Shown one piece after another: positions 23,001 to 35,000 of a stretch of DNA of 64,000 nt. Source of the stretch: Melanocharis versteri (taxonomy: Eukaryota; Chordata; Aves; Passeriformes; Melanocharitidae); contig VZTG01010308.1 in assembly GCA_013397845.1 (NCBI GenBank), forward strand, positions 1-64,000, written 5' to 3'. The position numbers and the translations under genes were made by a program. The stretch's first letter is position 1. Every line of letters begins with the position of its first letter. The notes under the pieces are model-generated. The model searched no databases and was not told the DNA's origin. It saw only the letters and a list, made by a program, of their open reading frames with translations.

Positions 23001-26000
23001 GAAGTATTTAAAAATGAGCTGATTTTTGGATGATGACTTTGAAATCCTGATCTCTCAACTGCCACGTTCAGCTCTGCTTGGTTTTAGCATCTTTGCAATC
23101 CTCTGTCTTCACTGGTTATAGTGATATATTCATTTTCTAGTTGGATTTAATTTGATTAAATTTTATTGAAGCAGATTGTCCTTACTGAGTATTTTTAGCT
23201 TTTCAGAGATGATTTTTACATATTTTCTATTATTTCCTTCGTTGAGTGATCCTGTGAGAATTCCCTGAAAGCCCCAAGAACACTCCATGGTGTCCCAGTG
23301 TTTGGTTTCCATCTGGCAGTTTCAGAGCTCTTTAGCCAGGACTGAATTATGTGAGTGTTAGAACAGCATAAATTCAATTATTTCTATAAAAATTAAACTC
23401 CTCATCAAAGAATTCTGTTGTTGATACCTCAGGGCTTTGGACTTTTACTTTCTTGTTTTTCACATAATTATCTACGCAAACACTTGCATGGAATTCATCT
23501 TCTTCACGCCAGCAAGGATTTCACTACTGGCACAGCATTTCCATGCAGATTTTAGGCAGTGAGGTTGATTTTCAGTGCAGACTTCCTGAAAAACAGCGTT
23601 TCCATCAGTTTGAACTCGCAGGAATGATTTGAGAGCAGGGTCTGGATACCAGGAGAAGGAGAGCAGAGTTCTGGGTGATGATGCTTTCCTTGTGCCGTGC
23701 AGTGTTGTGAGCAAGGTGCTTTTTTCCTTCCTCCTAAAAATAATTTGCAAAGTATTCCAGTGTAGGAGAGAGGCCAAAAACTTTGTCCTTCGTTAGTAAA
23801 CAAGTTGTTATTTTTGGTAAAAATACATTCTTTCAAATGTCAAGTCTTCCACCAAGGAAAGTTTCCTGCAGAAAATCCGTCGCTGTTTTAGAGAAATGAA
23901 AGTTAGGTTTGGCTCGTTTAGATCCTGAGGATTATTCCTGGAGTTCCAGACTTCCTTGGATCTGGTGTGTTCTGATGTCCACTGAGGAGGAGCCATTGCT
24001 CCAAAACTTCATCCTTTGCACCTTCCATCCCGGATTTTCTGTTTCCATGTGGATGTGCAGAGCTTGGGCAGGTCACGGAATCTCAGAATTCCAGAATTCC
24101 AGGCTGGTTTGGGTTGGAAGGGACCTTAAATCCCATAAAATTCCATGGGCAGGGACACCTCCCACTATCCCAGGGTGCTCCAAGCCTGGCCTGGAAGGTC
24201 CTGGAGCAAGGACAGATGTGGGTGAGTTCAGTTTCTCTGTCCACGTCTCCCCTTGGAAAGGAGATCTCATCTCCACTTTTTCACACATTTTTCCATATTA
24301 TTTTCAGGAGATTTTCATTTTCTGGCAGGTTTTTTTTTTTTTTTTTAGCATTCCGGGCACAACCTGAGCTTAACCTCAATTAACGCTCCCAAGTATTAAA
24401 ATATTATAATGAAGAACAACCATTTTGCTGACATGGACTGGCAGGAACTAAGAATAGGCTGCAATTTTCGGAGCAGCCTAAGGGGATTACACCCTCTAAA
24501 TCCCTGTGAAACACAGAATTTGTGCACCTGCTGCAGGCTTTTTTAAAAAAATGCCAACTTTAACGTCAAAATCTTTGCATTTGAATATTTTTTTGCTTGT
24601 ATGAATTAGAGAGACCCCACTGAGCTGGGAGAGGGAGGCTTAGATCTGTGTGTGCTGAATTTTTAAAAAATGGGAATTTATTAAAAACAAAGAAAAAACT
24701 CTTAAAAAGTGATTTAGAAGGATGGATCTGGATGTCTTCCCTTCTCTGCTGGGATGCAGGGAATACTTGCTATTAATTGAGTCCCATAATGGCAGGATTT
24801 TCCAGAAGTGGCTGTGATGGGTGCAGATCAGGATGATCCTGATGCTCCTCACACTTTTGATGTGTTATCACCAGCAAGGAGGATGAACAGACTTCAAGAA
24901 TATTTTTTTTTTGGTTGATGTTTGTTATTTAAATGTAATGAAACAAATGATCTTAGGCAGGCAGTAAACTTTGAAGTGCGTTTGAAGTGACAGTTCTGGC
25001 CCTGCTCAGAGGAAGTGCAGGCCCTGCTTCTCTTGAAGTCTTTGTATTAAGTGTTTGGGGTTTTTTTTTATTATTTCCTAGAGCTGCTAGTTAAACTTAC
25101 TAATCCCAGAATCCCAGAGTTGTTTGGGTTGGAAAGGACCTTAAAACCCACCCAGTTCCACCCCCTGCCATGGGAACCCTTTCCATAGACCAGGTTGCTC
25201 CAAGCCCTGTCCAACCTGGCCTAATGTTACCCACCTTTGGAGAAAAATGCTTTAAAAATCAACAGTTTGACAAAGAACTTCTCAAAATCTTTGTTTCCCA
25301 CTCTAAAGTATTACAGAGCTGTTAATTCCAATAACTGTGCTTCAAGAGAAAATGAGCATTATGATTATTATTATTATTACCATCATCATTTGCCTTTTGG
25401 CACAATAAAACGACTCCACTTTGTCACAAGAACTTTAGTTGTCCTTATGACTTGAATAAATCATTTTTCAACCACGTAAAACACAGAAAAATCTCTTGTA
25501 TATCTTTTGCAGGTTAAAGTAAATCCTGCTTAGCCCTAGAGGTTTATTCTGCCCTAGGAAAGATTCACCACTCTAGTTCAATGGAATTCTCATACAAATA
25601 CATTTGTATCAGCAAAAATCAGGTTTTTCATGGATGAAAACCTCTGGTTCCTTTAAGAACTTCAGATTCTGCTCCCAAACCAGGTCTGGGCAGGTCTAAA
25701 CCACCTTGGGCCAGCCTTTGGCTCCTGTAGAAGTGTTCTGAAAAACCACTTTCAAAGTAGGAAAATTGTTTTAACCTTTGTGCTGCTGTATTTTCCTGAA
25801 GTTGATAATTACCAATTAGCAGTTTGCATTTGGAGGTGATAACAATCAGGATGGATGTTGTGCTTCGAGGAATTACCTCAAGGCTTTTCTGGATGCAAAC
25901 ATGGATTTGTTCCATGTGTTTCAGGGTCTGGTGTGCTCGGGGTATTTTTGGTTTTCCTCCCAACAATTTTTCTATTTTCCATGTTTTAATTGTCTGTTTT

Positions 26001-29000
26001 CCTCCTAACAATTTTTCTGTTTTCCATGTTTTAATTGTCTGTTTTCCCTGTTTCCCTTTGTTTTGTTTTCCCCTGGGAGCACTCAGAGATCACACAGCTC
26101 TAAGTGATCCCAGCTTTGTGCTCCTGAGTGGTTTTCTAACTAAGGATTAACTAAACCTTAATAAATACAGTTCTCTTCTCTCCAAAGCTCATCCCATTCC
26201 ACCCCTGCCACGGACAGAGACAACTCCCACTATCCCAGGTTGCTCCAAACCCCATCCAACCTCACTTCCACATTGAACACTCTCCTCTCTCTTTTTATTT
26301 CAAGGCTGGTATTATTGATTTGGCTTCTGGAAAACTCCTTTGCAATGTACAGAAGCTCAGTGGTGAGATTTTTCAGGCTCTTTCCAAGACAGTGGTTTGT
26401 CTTTTGCTGCATCCTGACAGTTGGAAGCAGATGACTAATTTGCTTTTTGAGGTATTTGCACTGTGGGCGTACGGCACGACTCCCACGACAGCAATTCAAG
26501 TGCTTTCACCCTGTAAATACATTTTGTATTATACTCAGGTTAGTCAGGGAGTGTTGTTTTTTTTTAAATAAATAAGTATTTTAATAGGACTTGAGTTATT
26601 TAAAAAAAAAAAACCAGCGAGAACAAAGTGAATTAAAATATATTTCAAGTGAAATCACAAAATCTGGCAGGAATTAGGTGTGTACAAGGTCTAGCATCTC
26701 TCCTGAATATTTGTGCTTCTGTTGTCTCATCAGAAAAATCAGGAGGATAATTAAAATGTCAACTCCTGGTGTTAATGACAATTCGGGGAATTTGCCCTGG
26801 TGGAACAGCAGCTGCACTGCTGGTGTGTAATTCCAGGCCAGGCACTTCCAGCAGCTTCTCTGGGAGCACATTCCAGTTGTGAGGCTGAGATGAGCTCTAT
26901 CCCTTCCCCCTCCATCCCAAATCTCTTTTTGAGATGTGGTTTCCCCCTGATGGATCGTTCAGGGCTGGATTTGGGGTCATTCCCTGGCTGCCCTGAGCCT
27001 CCTGAGCCCGCAGCTCATCAGCAGATCTGCTGCACCCACCCATCCTTTCCTGCAGCTTCAGATGTTCCTCTTCCCACTTCCCACTGCTCTTACACACCCA
27101 AATCCGTGGAATTCTAAATTTAATTCCTTGTGTGTGTAACTTTTGGGAGCAGCTGGGGTGATGTGTTAAATGGTGGGAATCCCTGTGCCCTCACAGCTCC
27201 TGCTGCTCCCACCCTGAGCTGAGGAGTTCCTACAACTAAAACACAATGCCTGGGATTCTGCTTGGCTTGGACTTCTAAATTGAGGCTGCTCCCAGGAATT
27301 GCTTCTATAAAGGAGGGAAGAGGGGAGAAATCAAAATCTGTGGTATTATTTCATCATTTTGCTGTGATTAAGATTTCAGTGCAAGCTCAAATACCCTTTG
27401 TGCATTATATCTCTAAGCCTGCACTGGCTTCAAATAATAACTGCAGCAGCCAGACTTGTTTAAAATTCCAAATGTTGTGCAGTAGCATAAAATTAAAAGA
27501 GGGAGGAGAACTGCTGGCCACTGATCCTGGTGTTTGTGTGGAGCCAGTGCTTGTTGTTCCAGGAAGGCCTGGACGTGGCACTCGGTGCTCTGGGCTGGGG
27601 ACAAGGTGGGGATTGGGCACGGGTTGGAGTTGGTGGTCCTGGAGGTCTTTTCCCACCTAAATGATTCTGGGGTTCTGTACCTGCAAGAAGGATGGGAAAA
27701 CGTATGGAGAAAAAACCAAAAACCAGCAGGAAGGATCATGGAAGGGCTGAACTCTGCCTGTTGCAGCCCGAGCAGGTGCCAGTACTTTGTGTTTTCTCAT
27801 TTCCTTGGAAAATGGGAGTTTGAGGAGAATTCACAGATCAGGAGTTTGGCAGTTGCTTGAGTTTTGTCCACAGTTCCAGGTCCCGTCTCTGGATTTTTTT
27901 CTGAGTTTGTGTGGATGACAATGAAGTAAACAAATCTCTCATTTATCAAAGAAATGACCTAACTCATGCCAGGTTCAAACCATCCCAGAGGGTAAACTTA
28001 ATGCCAAAATACCTCTGCTGGCCTCTGCAATCCTGCCTCTCATCCTGAGGAGCTACTACACCTCACACAGCTCCTGTGGCTTTAAACTGAAAAAAGGGGG
28101 ATGGAGATGGGATATTGGGCAGGAATTGTTCCCTGGGAGGGTGGGGAGGCCCTGCCACAGGGTGCCCAGAGAAGCTGGGGCTGCCCCTGGATCCCTGGCA
28201 GTGCCCAAGGCCAGGCTGGAGCAGCCTGGGACAGTGGAAGGTGTCCCTGCCCATGCAGGAGGTGGAATGAGATGGTCTTGAAGGTCCTTTGCAACCCAAA
28301 CCATCCTGGGATTCTGTGGTGCTGGAATTGAGGAGGAGAAATCCCAGTGTTCCCCCATATAGTTGTGTCTGTCCTCTTCTGGTTGGTTCATGCAGTGAGT
28401 AACGGGGTAGGAAACATCCCCCATCAGCATCCTCTGAGGAAAAGAGGTGCAAACACAGTTGGGAATGTTTGGAGGGATTTCCAGCCTCCCTTGGAATGGC
28501 AGTTTTCCTTCCTGGTTCACCTGGAGCACTGATCCCTCCATGACATGCAGAAAGCATCACAAAAAGCTCAGAATCATCCCAGTTTCACTTCAGTATTTTA
28601 TAAACTGCTGCTTAACATGGAGAAAAAACCGTTCTGTGGCAGGGAATTACTCATCCATCTTCAAAATTCCTGTGTATTGGCAGACTCAGAAGGAAGCCTG
28701 TAAGAGCTGTGGAGCAGTGTGGACACCCCAGGTTTGTTCAGGTGGGAGTGAGAACAGTTCCACCAGAGACCCAGCAGTGACCCACAGGTGGGGTCAGGGA
28801 GGATGGACACAGCTCCTCACTTTGGTTTTCCTCAGGCCACAGATCCCAGCATGGTTTGGGTTGGGAGGGACCTTAAAGATCATCTCATTCCAAGCCCCAG
28901 GTACCTGAATCCAGCTCAGCTTTCCATCATCTCCCAGTTTTTCACCTTCAGTTCCCTGGATGTGCTGCACAGGAGCTTTTTTAAGACTGAACTGCCTGTC

Positions 29001-32000
29001 CCAAATCTGGAACCTGGGGTAGCTGGAGCCTTTGTGGTTTGAAAACAAAACACCCCCGTCTTCAGACAAGTCTTTTTCCTCTTTTTTTGCCGTTTTTCCT
29101 CAGTCAGGATAAGAGATAATTGTACCTTTGTGCAAGCACAGGGGCTCAGAAGGAGGTGTCAATTAGAAATCAGTTGTTTCATCTCCTGGTGAAGGAACAG
29201 CAGTGAGAAATTTAACACTGTAAAGCTCATTTTGGTCCCATTTTTACAGGCTCTTGGCTCTGCATTCTCATACTGCCTACAGCTAAACTGCAGTTATTAA
29301 AGGATTATTCTAATTGTGAAAACTGGTAATTCCTTACCTTCAATCATCCTTTAAAAAAAAAAAAAAGACTGATTTAGCAGGAAAACTCTCCTTGCAGGTG
29401 TATGATTTGGGCAGCTTGGTGACATTGGGAAGCTTCTGATTCATGGTAATTCCCATGGAAATATTTAGCAAGAACATTGTTTGCTTATGCTTTTTTTTAA
29501 AATCTTCCATTAATAGACTTCATCAGTGTTTCCAGATTTGAATTGTGGGAATTTGCTTTTATATTGGCCTTTGTGTCCCTGCAGCCAATCTGCTGGAAAA
29601 GTCCTGAACCTTAATTTCACTTTGAAGCCGCTGATCCCGGGTTGGAACGGGGAGGTGTGGTGGGGAATGACATTTCCTCTTGGATTTAAAGTCCAGTGAA
29701 TAGCAACCAGATAGAAATCAAATTATTTTTCTCTGTATTTCAAATACATTTCCATTGAATTGTGCCTGTACAGTATATGCAGATAAAAAGCTGGACTATA
29801 TTAGCAAAACAAGTTCCATTTTCTGAGACTCAGAATGTTCCTAGTGGCATTTTTTTGGAGAAAACAGAGGATTAATACCAAGTAACTTCACTAAAAAGAT
29901 TGTTCCCTTTTTTTTTAATGTTTATTCCGCATTCTGGTTGTTGTTAAGTGTTCAGTTTTCCCTTTTTTTTCCTCATTTCCTTGCTGAAAACCTCCTACCA
30001 CTCTATTCCTCACAAAGGATTGACAGAAAGTGGCTCTGACAGCAGGGTTATTGAAGAGCTCTCTATCTTCAATGTTATAGTACCCAGGTACTCTGAATTA
30101 TTACACATTAATGTTCCAGGATGTCTGTGAACTGTGAGACTTTGCCCTTTTTATCCACTCTGACAGTCTGATCTGAAACTTGGATTATCAGCCCCAGAAT
30201 AAATGTGTCCAACTCTAATGAAAAATCCTATCAAAAATATAAATCTCATCCTGGTTTGAAGGCTTGTGAAATACTGAGATACTCCTGGTACCTGCCCTTG
30301 GAGATCCAACTCCAGATGGGTTTTAGGGAGCTAATACAGGAAAAAAAATGGAATGTGAGGTTTAAAAAATGGAATTTGAGGTTAAAAATGAAATGCGAGG
30401 TTAAAAAACGGAATTTGAGGTTAAAAATGAAATGCGAGGTTAAAAAACGGAATTTGAGGTTAAAAATGAAATGCGAGGTTAAAAAATGGAATTTGAGGTT
30501 AAACTTTGGGTGATGCTGGATTTTTTTGGCCTTAAATGATACTGGATATTTCAATGATCAGCCTTGTATCATCAGCTTTCATTGGTTGGCTGGTTTGTTT
30601 TATTTTTTTACCTGAGAGAATTTTAAATAAGAGGGGTTAAGGGGATCCCATGGGCTGAGAGCAGGTGTTGGAATAACCTCCATGGAGTTTTGGAATAGAA
30701 TGGGATAATTCCAGTGCTGAGGTGTCAGTGTGTGCCTGCTGTGCTGCAGCTGTGCTTGGGGGAGCAGGGAAGGGCTGGTTCAGAGCTTGGAAAAGCAAAT
30801 TTCTTATGCTGAGGGCAGGTAAATAGACTTTTGGGGTCTTAGTACTGCTCCTGCTTTGGGTTGAGTGAGCAGCACTCAACCATCACTGGCCCAAGGATCC
30901 ACACAGTTCTGATTTGTGCAAAAATTGCTCCTTTTCCTCGACTAAGGAAGATGCATCCACAGAGATTTCCTGGCTCTGCCTCAGGAGGGTGAATGGTTAG
31001 AATTTCTGAGGTGTTTGGGTGTACCTGTGTTTGGGAATGATCTGTAAATGATGCACACCCGAAAATACAGCAGCTCCAGTGAGGGAAGAGAGGCAAGAAT
31101 TTCGGAGGTGGTCTCAGGGGGATAATGAAATGAGTGTGACCATTCCAGAGGGCATTCCAGGCAGAGTGGATGGATGTAAAGGTCACAGCAGGTGATGAAG
31201 GCTCTCATCACAGCATCCTGAGGGCTGCTCTTAGTCTCCCAAAACCTGGAGTCACTCCGAATAGGACACAATTTGTGCATCCCAGATGGAATTTGCTGTA
31301 TTCTTTCTGCTTTTCATGTATTTATTTCTTGTGAGCTGTCTTTGGTAGTTAAGCTTATCTACTGCTTCCCTCCATTTCCAGGTTTTCTCTTAGAAACGAT
31401 CCTGTTAAACCTTTCCCTTGCCAGGGCTATAATAGAAAAAAAGCAAAACCAAACCAGCGAGGGGGGAGATCCCAAAACAAGCCCTGTCCTGTTATTCCTG
31501 CAGCTGGCACATCCCTCCCAAAGGCTTTCAGAGGCTTTGCTCTTGTAAACTCTTTTAAGCTTCCTTTTCTCCAGGTGTGAAATGAGGAGCTCCCACATTT
31601 GGCTGGCGTGGGGATGGATTGAGTTGGACAGCAGAGGCTGTTCCTGCCTTTAACTCTGTCTCCTTGGTGTGCTCTGCATAGCTGGGCTGGCTCCTGGGAG
31701 GGAGCAGAGCAAACAACCCAGGCAATAATTGCTTTGGCTCCCTGACTTTGATTTGCCATCGCTGCCGAGCAGGAGGATCTGCTTGGGTGACCTTGAGGAC
31801 GGGTGCTGGCACTGCTGCTCAGGCAGGGCTCGGGGGAGGATGCTCCCCGCTCTCCCCTGGGGTGCAAACCTCCCTCCAGACACACGGTTTGGGCTCATTT
31901 CCTGCTCAGAGGCACAAAAATCCCTTAGTCATTGAAAAACGTGCAATGACATTTAAATTCCATCCATGACAACGTGTTCTCTCAAAGCCTCTCCGAAGGA

Positions 32001-35000
32001 GTTTGTTGAGAGCTCTTTAAATTCCTGAACCACTGCTGACTAATAGAGGAATGTAAATTAGCTCTGAAACAGCTTCATTTAACTCTTGTCTAGTGTGTAG
32101 CATTTGGCCTGGCAGAGTCAAAATACTGTGACTTGGTTTTGTGAGGCAAATTGAGCACTTTGTTTATTAAAATCGCTGATTTGTTGTATAATGAGGAGGG
32201 CCCAGATTACTGTTCCTTTCCACGGGAAGGATTTAAAGGGCAGGTCACTGCTGTTCTCCAGCAGCAGAGTAATTCTGATTATGTGCTCATCTTCTGTTAT
32301 GTATTTCACAGATCTTCGTTAGCCAGGGTTTAGAATGATTAACTTGAATTTTGCTCGCAGCCCTGTCAGCCTTAGCGATGCTCCACACATTTGGCTTCCT
32401 AAATTCTCCATCTGAACACAGTTAAATACGTCTGTAAAGTGAGATCGCTGCTAATTTATCAGAATAAAACTGGATAATAAATAAAGGTAAAATAATGCTG
32501 GGTTTGTGTTGTAAAGCTGCACCCTGCATCATGTAATATTCAACGTTTTTTTAACTCTGAGCTGGGACTCTTAATTGAAGCTGCAGCTCTGCGCTTCCTT
32601 CATGCATGACTTAAGCATCCAGCAATGTTTGCTGGGATGTAATTTGCTTTTTTTGTAGAAGCTTCCACACAGAGAGAGGTAGAACAGCCATTTTGCCAAA
32701 GATTTAGTAAACAACGATGCACATAATACAGAATTTCAGTAATGTCCTTTGATTTTGGGAGGGGAATCACAGTTTCTGTGTTTCTCCTCCTGCTCCAGTG
32801 GCTTTCCCATTCCCTTCCAGCAGAGTTGAGTGCTGGCTGTTGTTGCTAATTGCAGATGATGGAGCACTGACATTTTCAAAAGCACACATAGATGATAGTC
32901 ACCCAAAGGAGGAGACTGCTGCCTTCAGAGATGCTGCTACAATTCTGCTGGCATCGACTCATTTAGTGATGAATTGCAGTAATAGCAGTTCAGGACCTAC
33001 AGCATATTAGTGAAAATGAATCCACTGAGCACCAGTCCCATGGCACTGCAACGGCACTTAAAGAACACTGATTTCCTTAAAGGCAGAAAAATCTGATTAA
33101 GAAATTTAGCTGGGGCTTTGTTTTTTGCTTTTGGTGGTTTTTTTCCTTCATATCCTTTTTTTTTTCTTTACCAGCAGCGTGTTATTTGTATTTGTTTCTT
33201 GTAGCATGTTATTCTGAGAAATTTAATGTACATCAGAAAAGCGGGATAGTTCTGTAAATACAGGACGTCTCTGACTGTTCCAGCAGATGGAAGATGCTAC
33301 AATAAACAGTAGAATTGCCTTAATTCCTTGATCTAAACTGACCTAAAACCTGATTATAACAGGGAGAAAGCTCAACATGCTGGCACTGAGGAGATACGTA
33401 ATAGTTTACACAGGGTCTGTGGGCAAAGATGTTGTAGGATGAATGCAGCAATTGGCAAGAATTATTCTAACAAAAGCATGGGGCGGCCTATTATTGCAGG
33501 AGTTGTGTAATTGGAGGGAGCTGGGGATAAAGACAGGCTTCATGTTAATGATGTGTTGGTGTTTGCAGGAGAACAGAGTGTTCTCCCAGCTCGGGAGAGG
33601 GATTGCTGCGGAAGGTCCCGAGCACAAAGCTGTGCAGTCTCCTTCCAAATCATCCAACAGCCACCAAGTGAGAGGGATCTGGAATGCAGGGATTCAAAAA
33701 TACACAAGTGTGCATCTTCCTTCTTCTCCCTCCTTCCCCCTCTGGACACCCTCCATGCCCAGCAGGTCTGGGACATGTCGCAGGAGCAGCTGGAAGTGGC
33801 TCCAGGTGGAAAGCAGTGCTAATAAATAGGCTCTGCTCGGTCAGATGGAGTCTTGTAAACTCCAGTACACGAGTCTGAATGTCTGAGAGGCTGTAGAGAT
33901 ATTCCGAACTGGGATTTATGGATAACTTCACCGGTTTAGGGCTAGTACAGCTTTGTAAGGCTGACAGCTGCAGAGGAATTATTTGAAGACAGCCCTGGAT
34001 CGTTTGGCCAAGATCTGTTTTGTGCCGAGGGCAGGGATACACTCCTAACGCTGGCTGCATGAGCAGCTCTGCTCTGTCAGGGCAATAAAAAAACCTGTAT
34101 TTGCTGCACCTGTGGCTGCACTGTCTTTGGGAAGGGATAAAATCTGGATATATAGTTAATTGTATGGAGGAAGCAGAGATATTTATAGCAGGTGACTCTG
34201 GGGGTGATGCGGGTGTTTGTGCACGCAGGGTTCTTGACGAGCAGGTGATGAGTTATGATGATGATGATGAAATAGTTTTCTGTATTTTGTGGTTTGAAAA
34301 GCAGCTTGGCACTTCTTTCCAAAGCTCCTGCAGTTTCCCTAAGTTAGGAAAGTCAGGGGAGTTCTTTTCCTGAATAGTATTTTTTTTAAAAAATGGATTA
34401 TAGAATTGTATAGAATCTATTAAAAAAACAGATTGTAGAATTTAGGTTGGAAAAGATTTTTAAGATCATTGAAACCTGTGTGGCTTTCAGGTAGGTCAAG
34501 GAATGTCCCAGTGTGAATATCCAGGACTTGATGAGGTCCTTGATATAGATAATTGATAATTGATATGAATATAAATAATAATATAACCAGCTGTAAAACA
34601 AAACTAAAACCACAAAGGCTGTGTTGGCAGCAGTATCCAACTAAGATGACTTTTTAATGCCAAACATTTTGAGTTTTAAGGATTCACATGACTGCTACTT
34701 TCCTAAAGAAAGTTGAATTCAAGATGTACCTTTCTGACTCAAACAAAAGCAGGTGCTGCTTCAAGCAGCACGAGCTGCTGGTTTCTTCATTTTAAAATCC
34801 TGATTTCTTCTGGCAAATTGTGATTTAATTACAGAAGTATTTCAAAACACACAAACAGCACATATACATTTTGAGGTGTGTTCACTGAATAAAGATGAGG
34901 AACTCAGGGGAGTCAGTCTGCAAAATGTTTGTTAAGGTGATGTAAGAGATGGGTTGAACTGTCCCGGTAAAGACTAAAGGTTGTACTGAGTTACAGCTTC

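Larger units (their letters stand above)
28902..34399. other. CR1-free unique intronic sequence
   Basis: Apart from the tandem array at 30341-30500 nothing repetitive is recognisable. The stretch is AT-rich with many TAATTA and AATTA cores and contains no supported exon. An open frame of 152 codons on the - strand at 31427-31885 has no recognisable domain or splice context. Part of this interval may be conserved regulatory DNA, but that cannot be judged from one sequence. Confidence 0.55.

Noticed and set aside
28056..28560. Overlapping 161- and 165-codon frames on the - strand
   Set aside because: They cover the CR1 copy at 28095-28325 and its flank in two frames at once, with no recognised domain.
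30205..30554. Open frames on both strands encoding a repetitive Lys/Arg or Phe/Leu peptide
   Set aside because: They are produced by the 39-bp tandem array, whose period is a multiple of three.
31427..31885. 152-codon open frame on the - strand
   Set aside because: No domain, no splice support, and overlapping frames are open in the same region on both strands.
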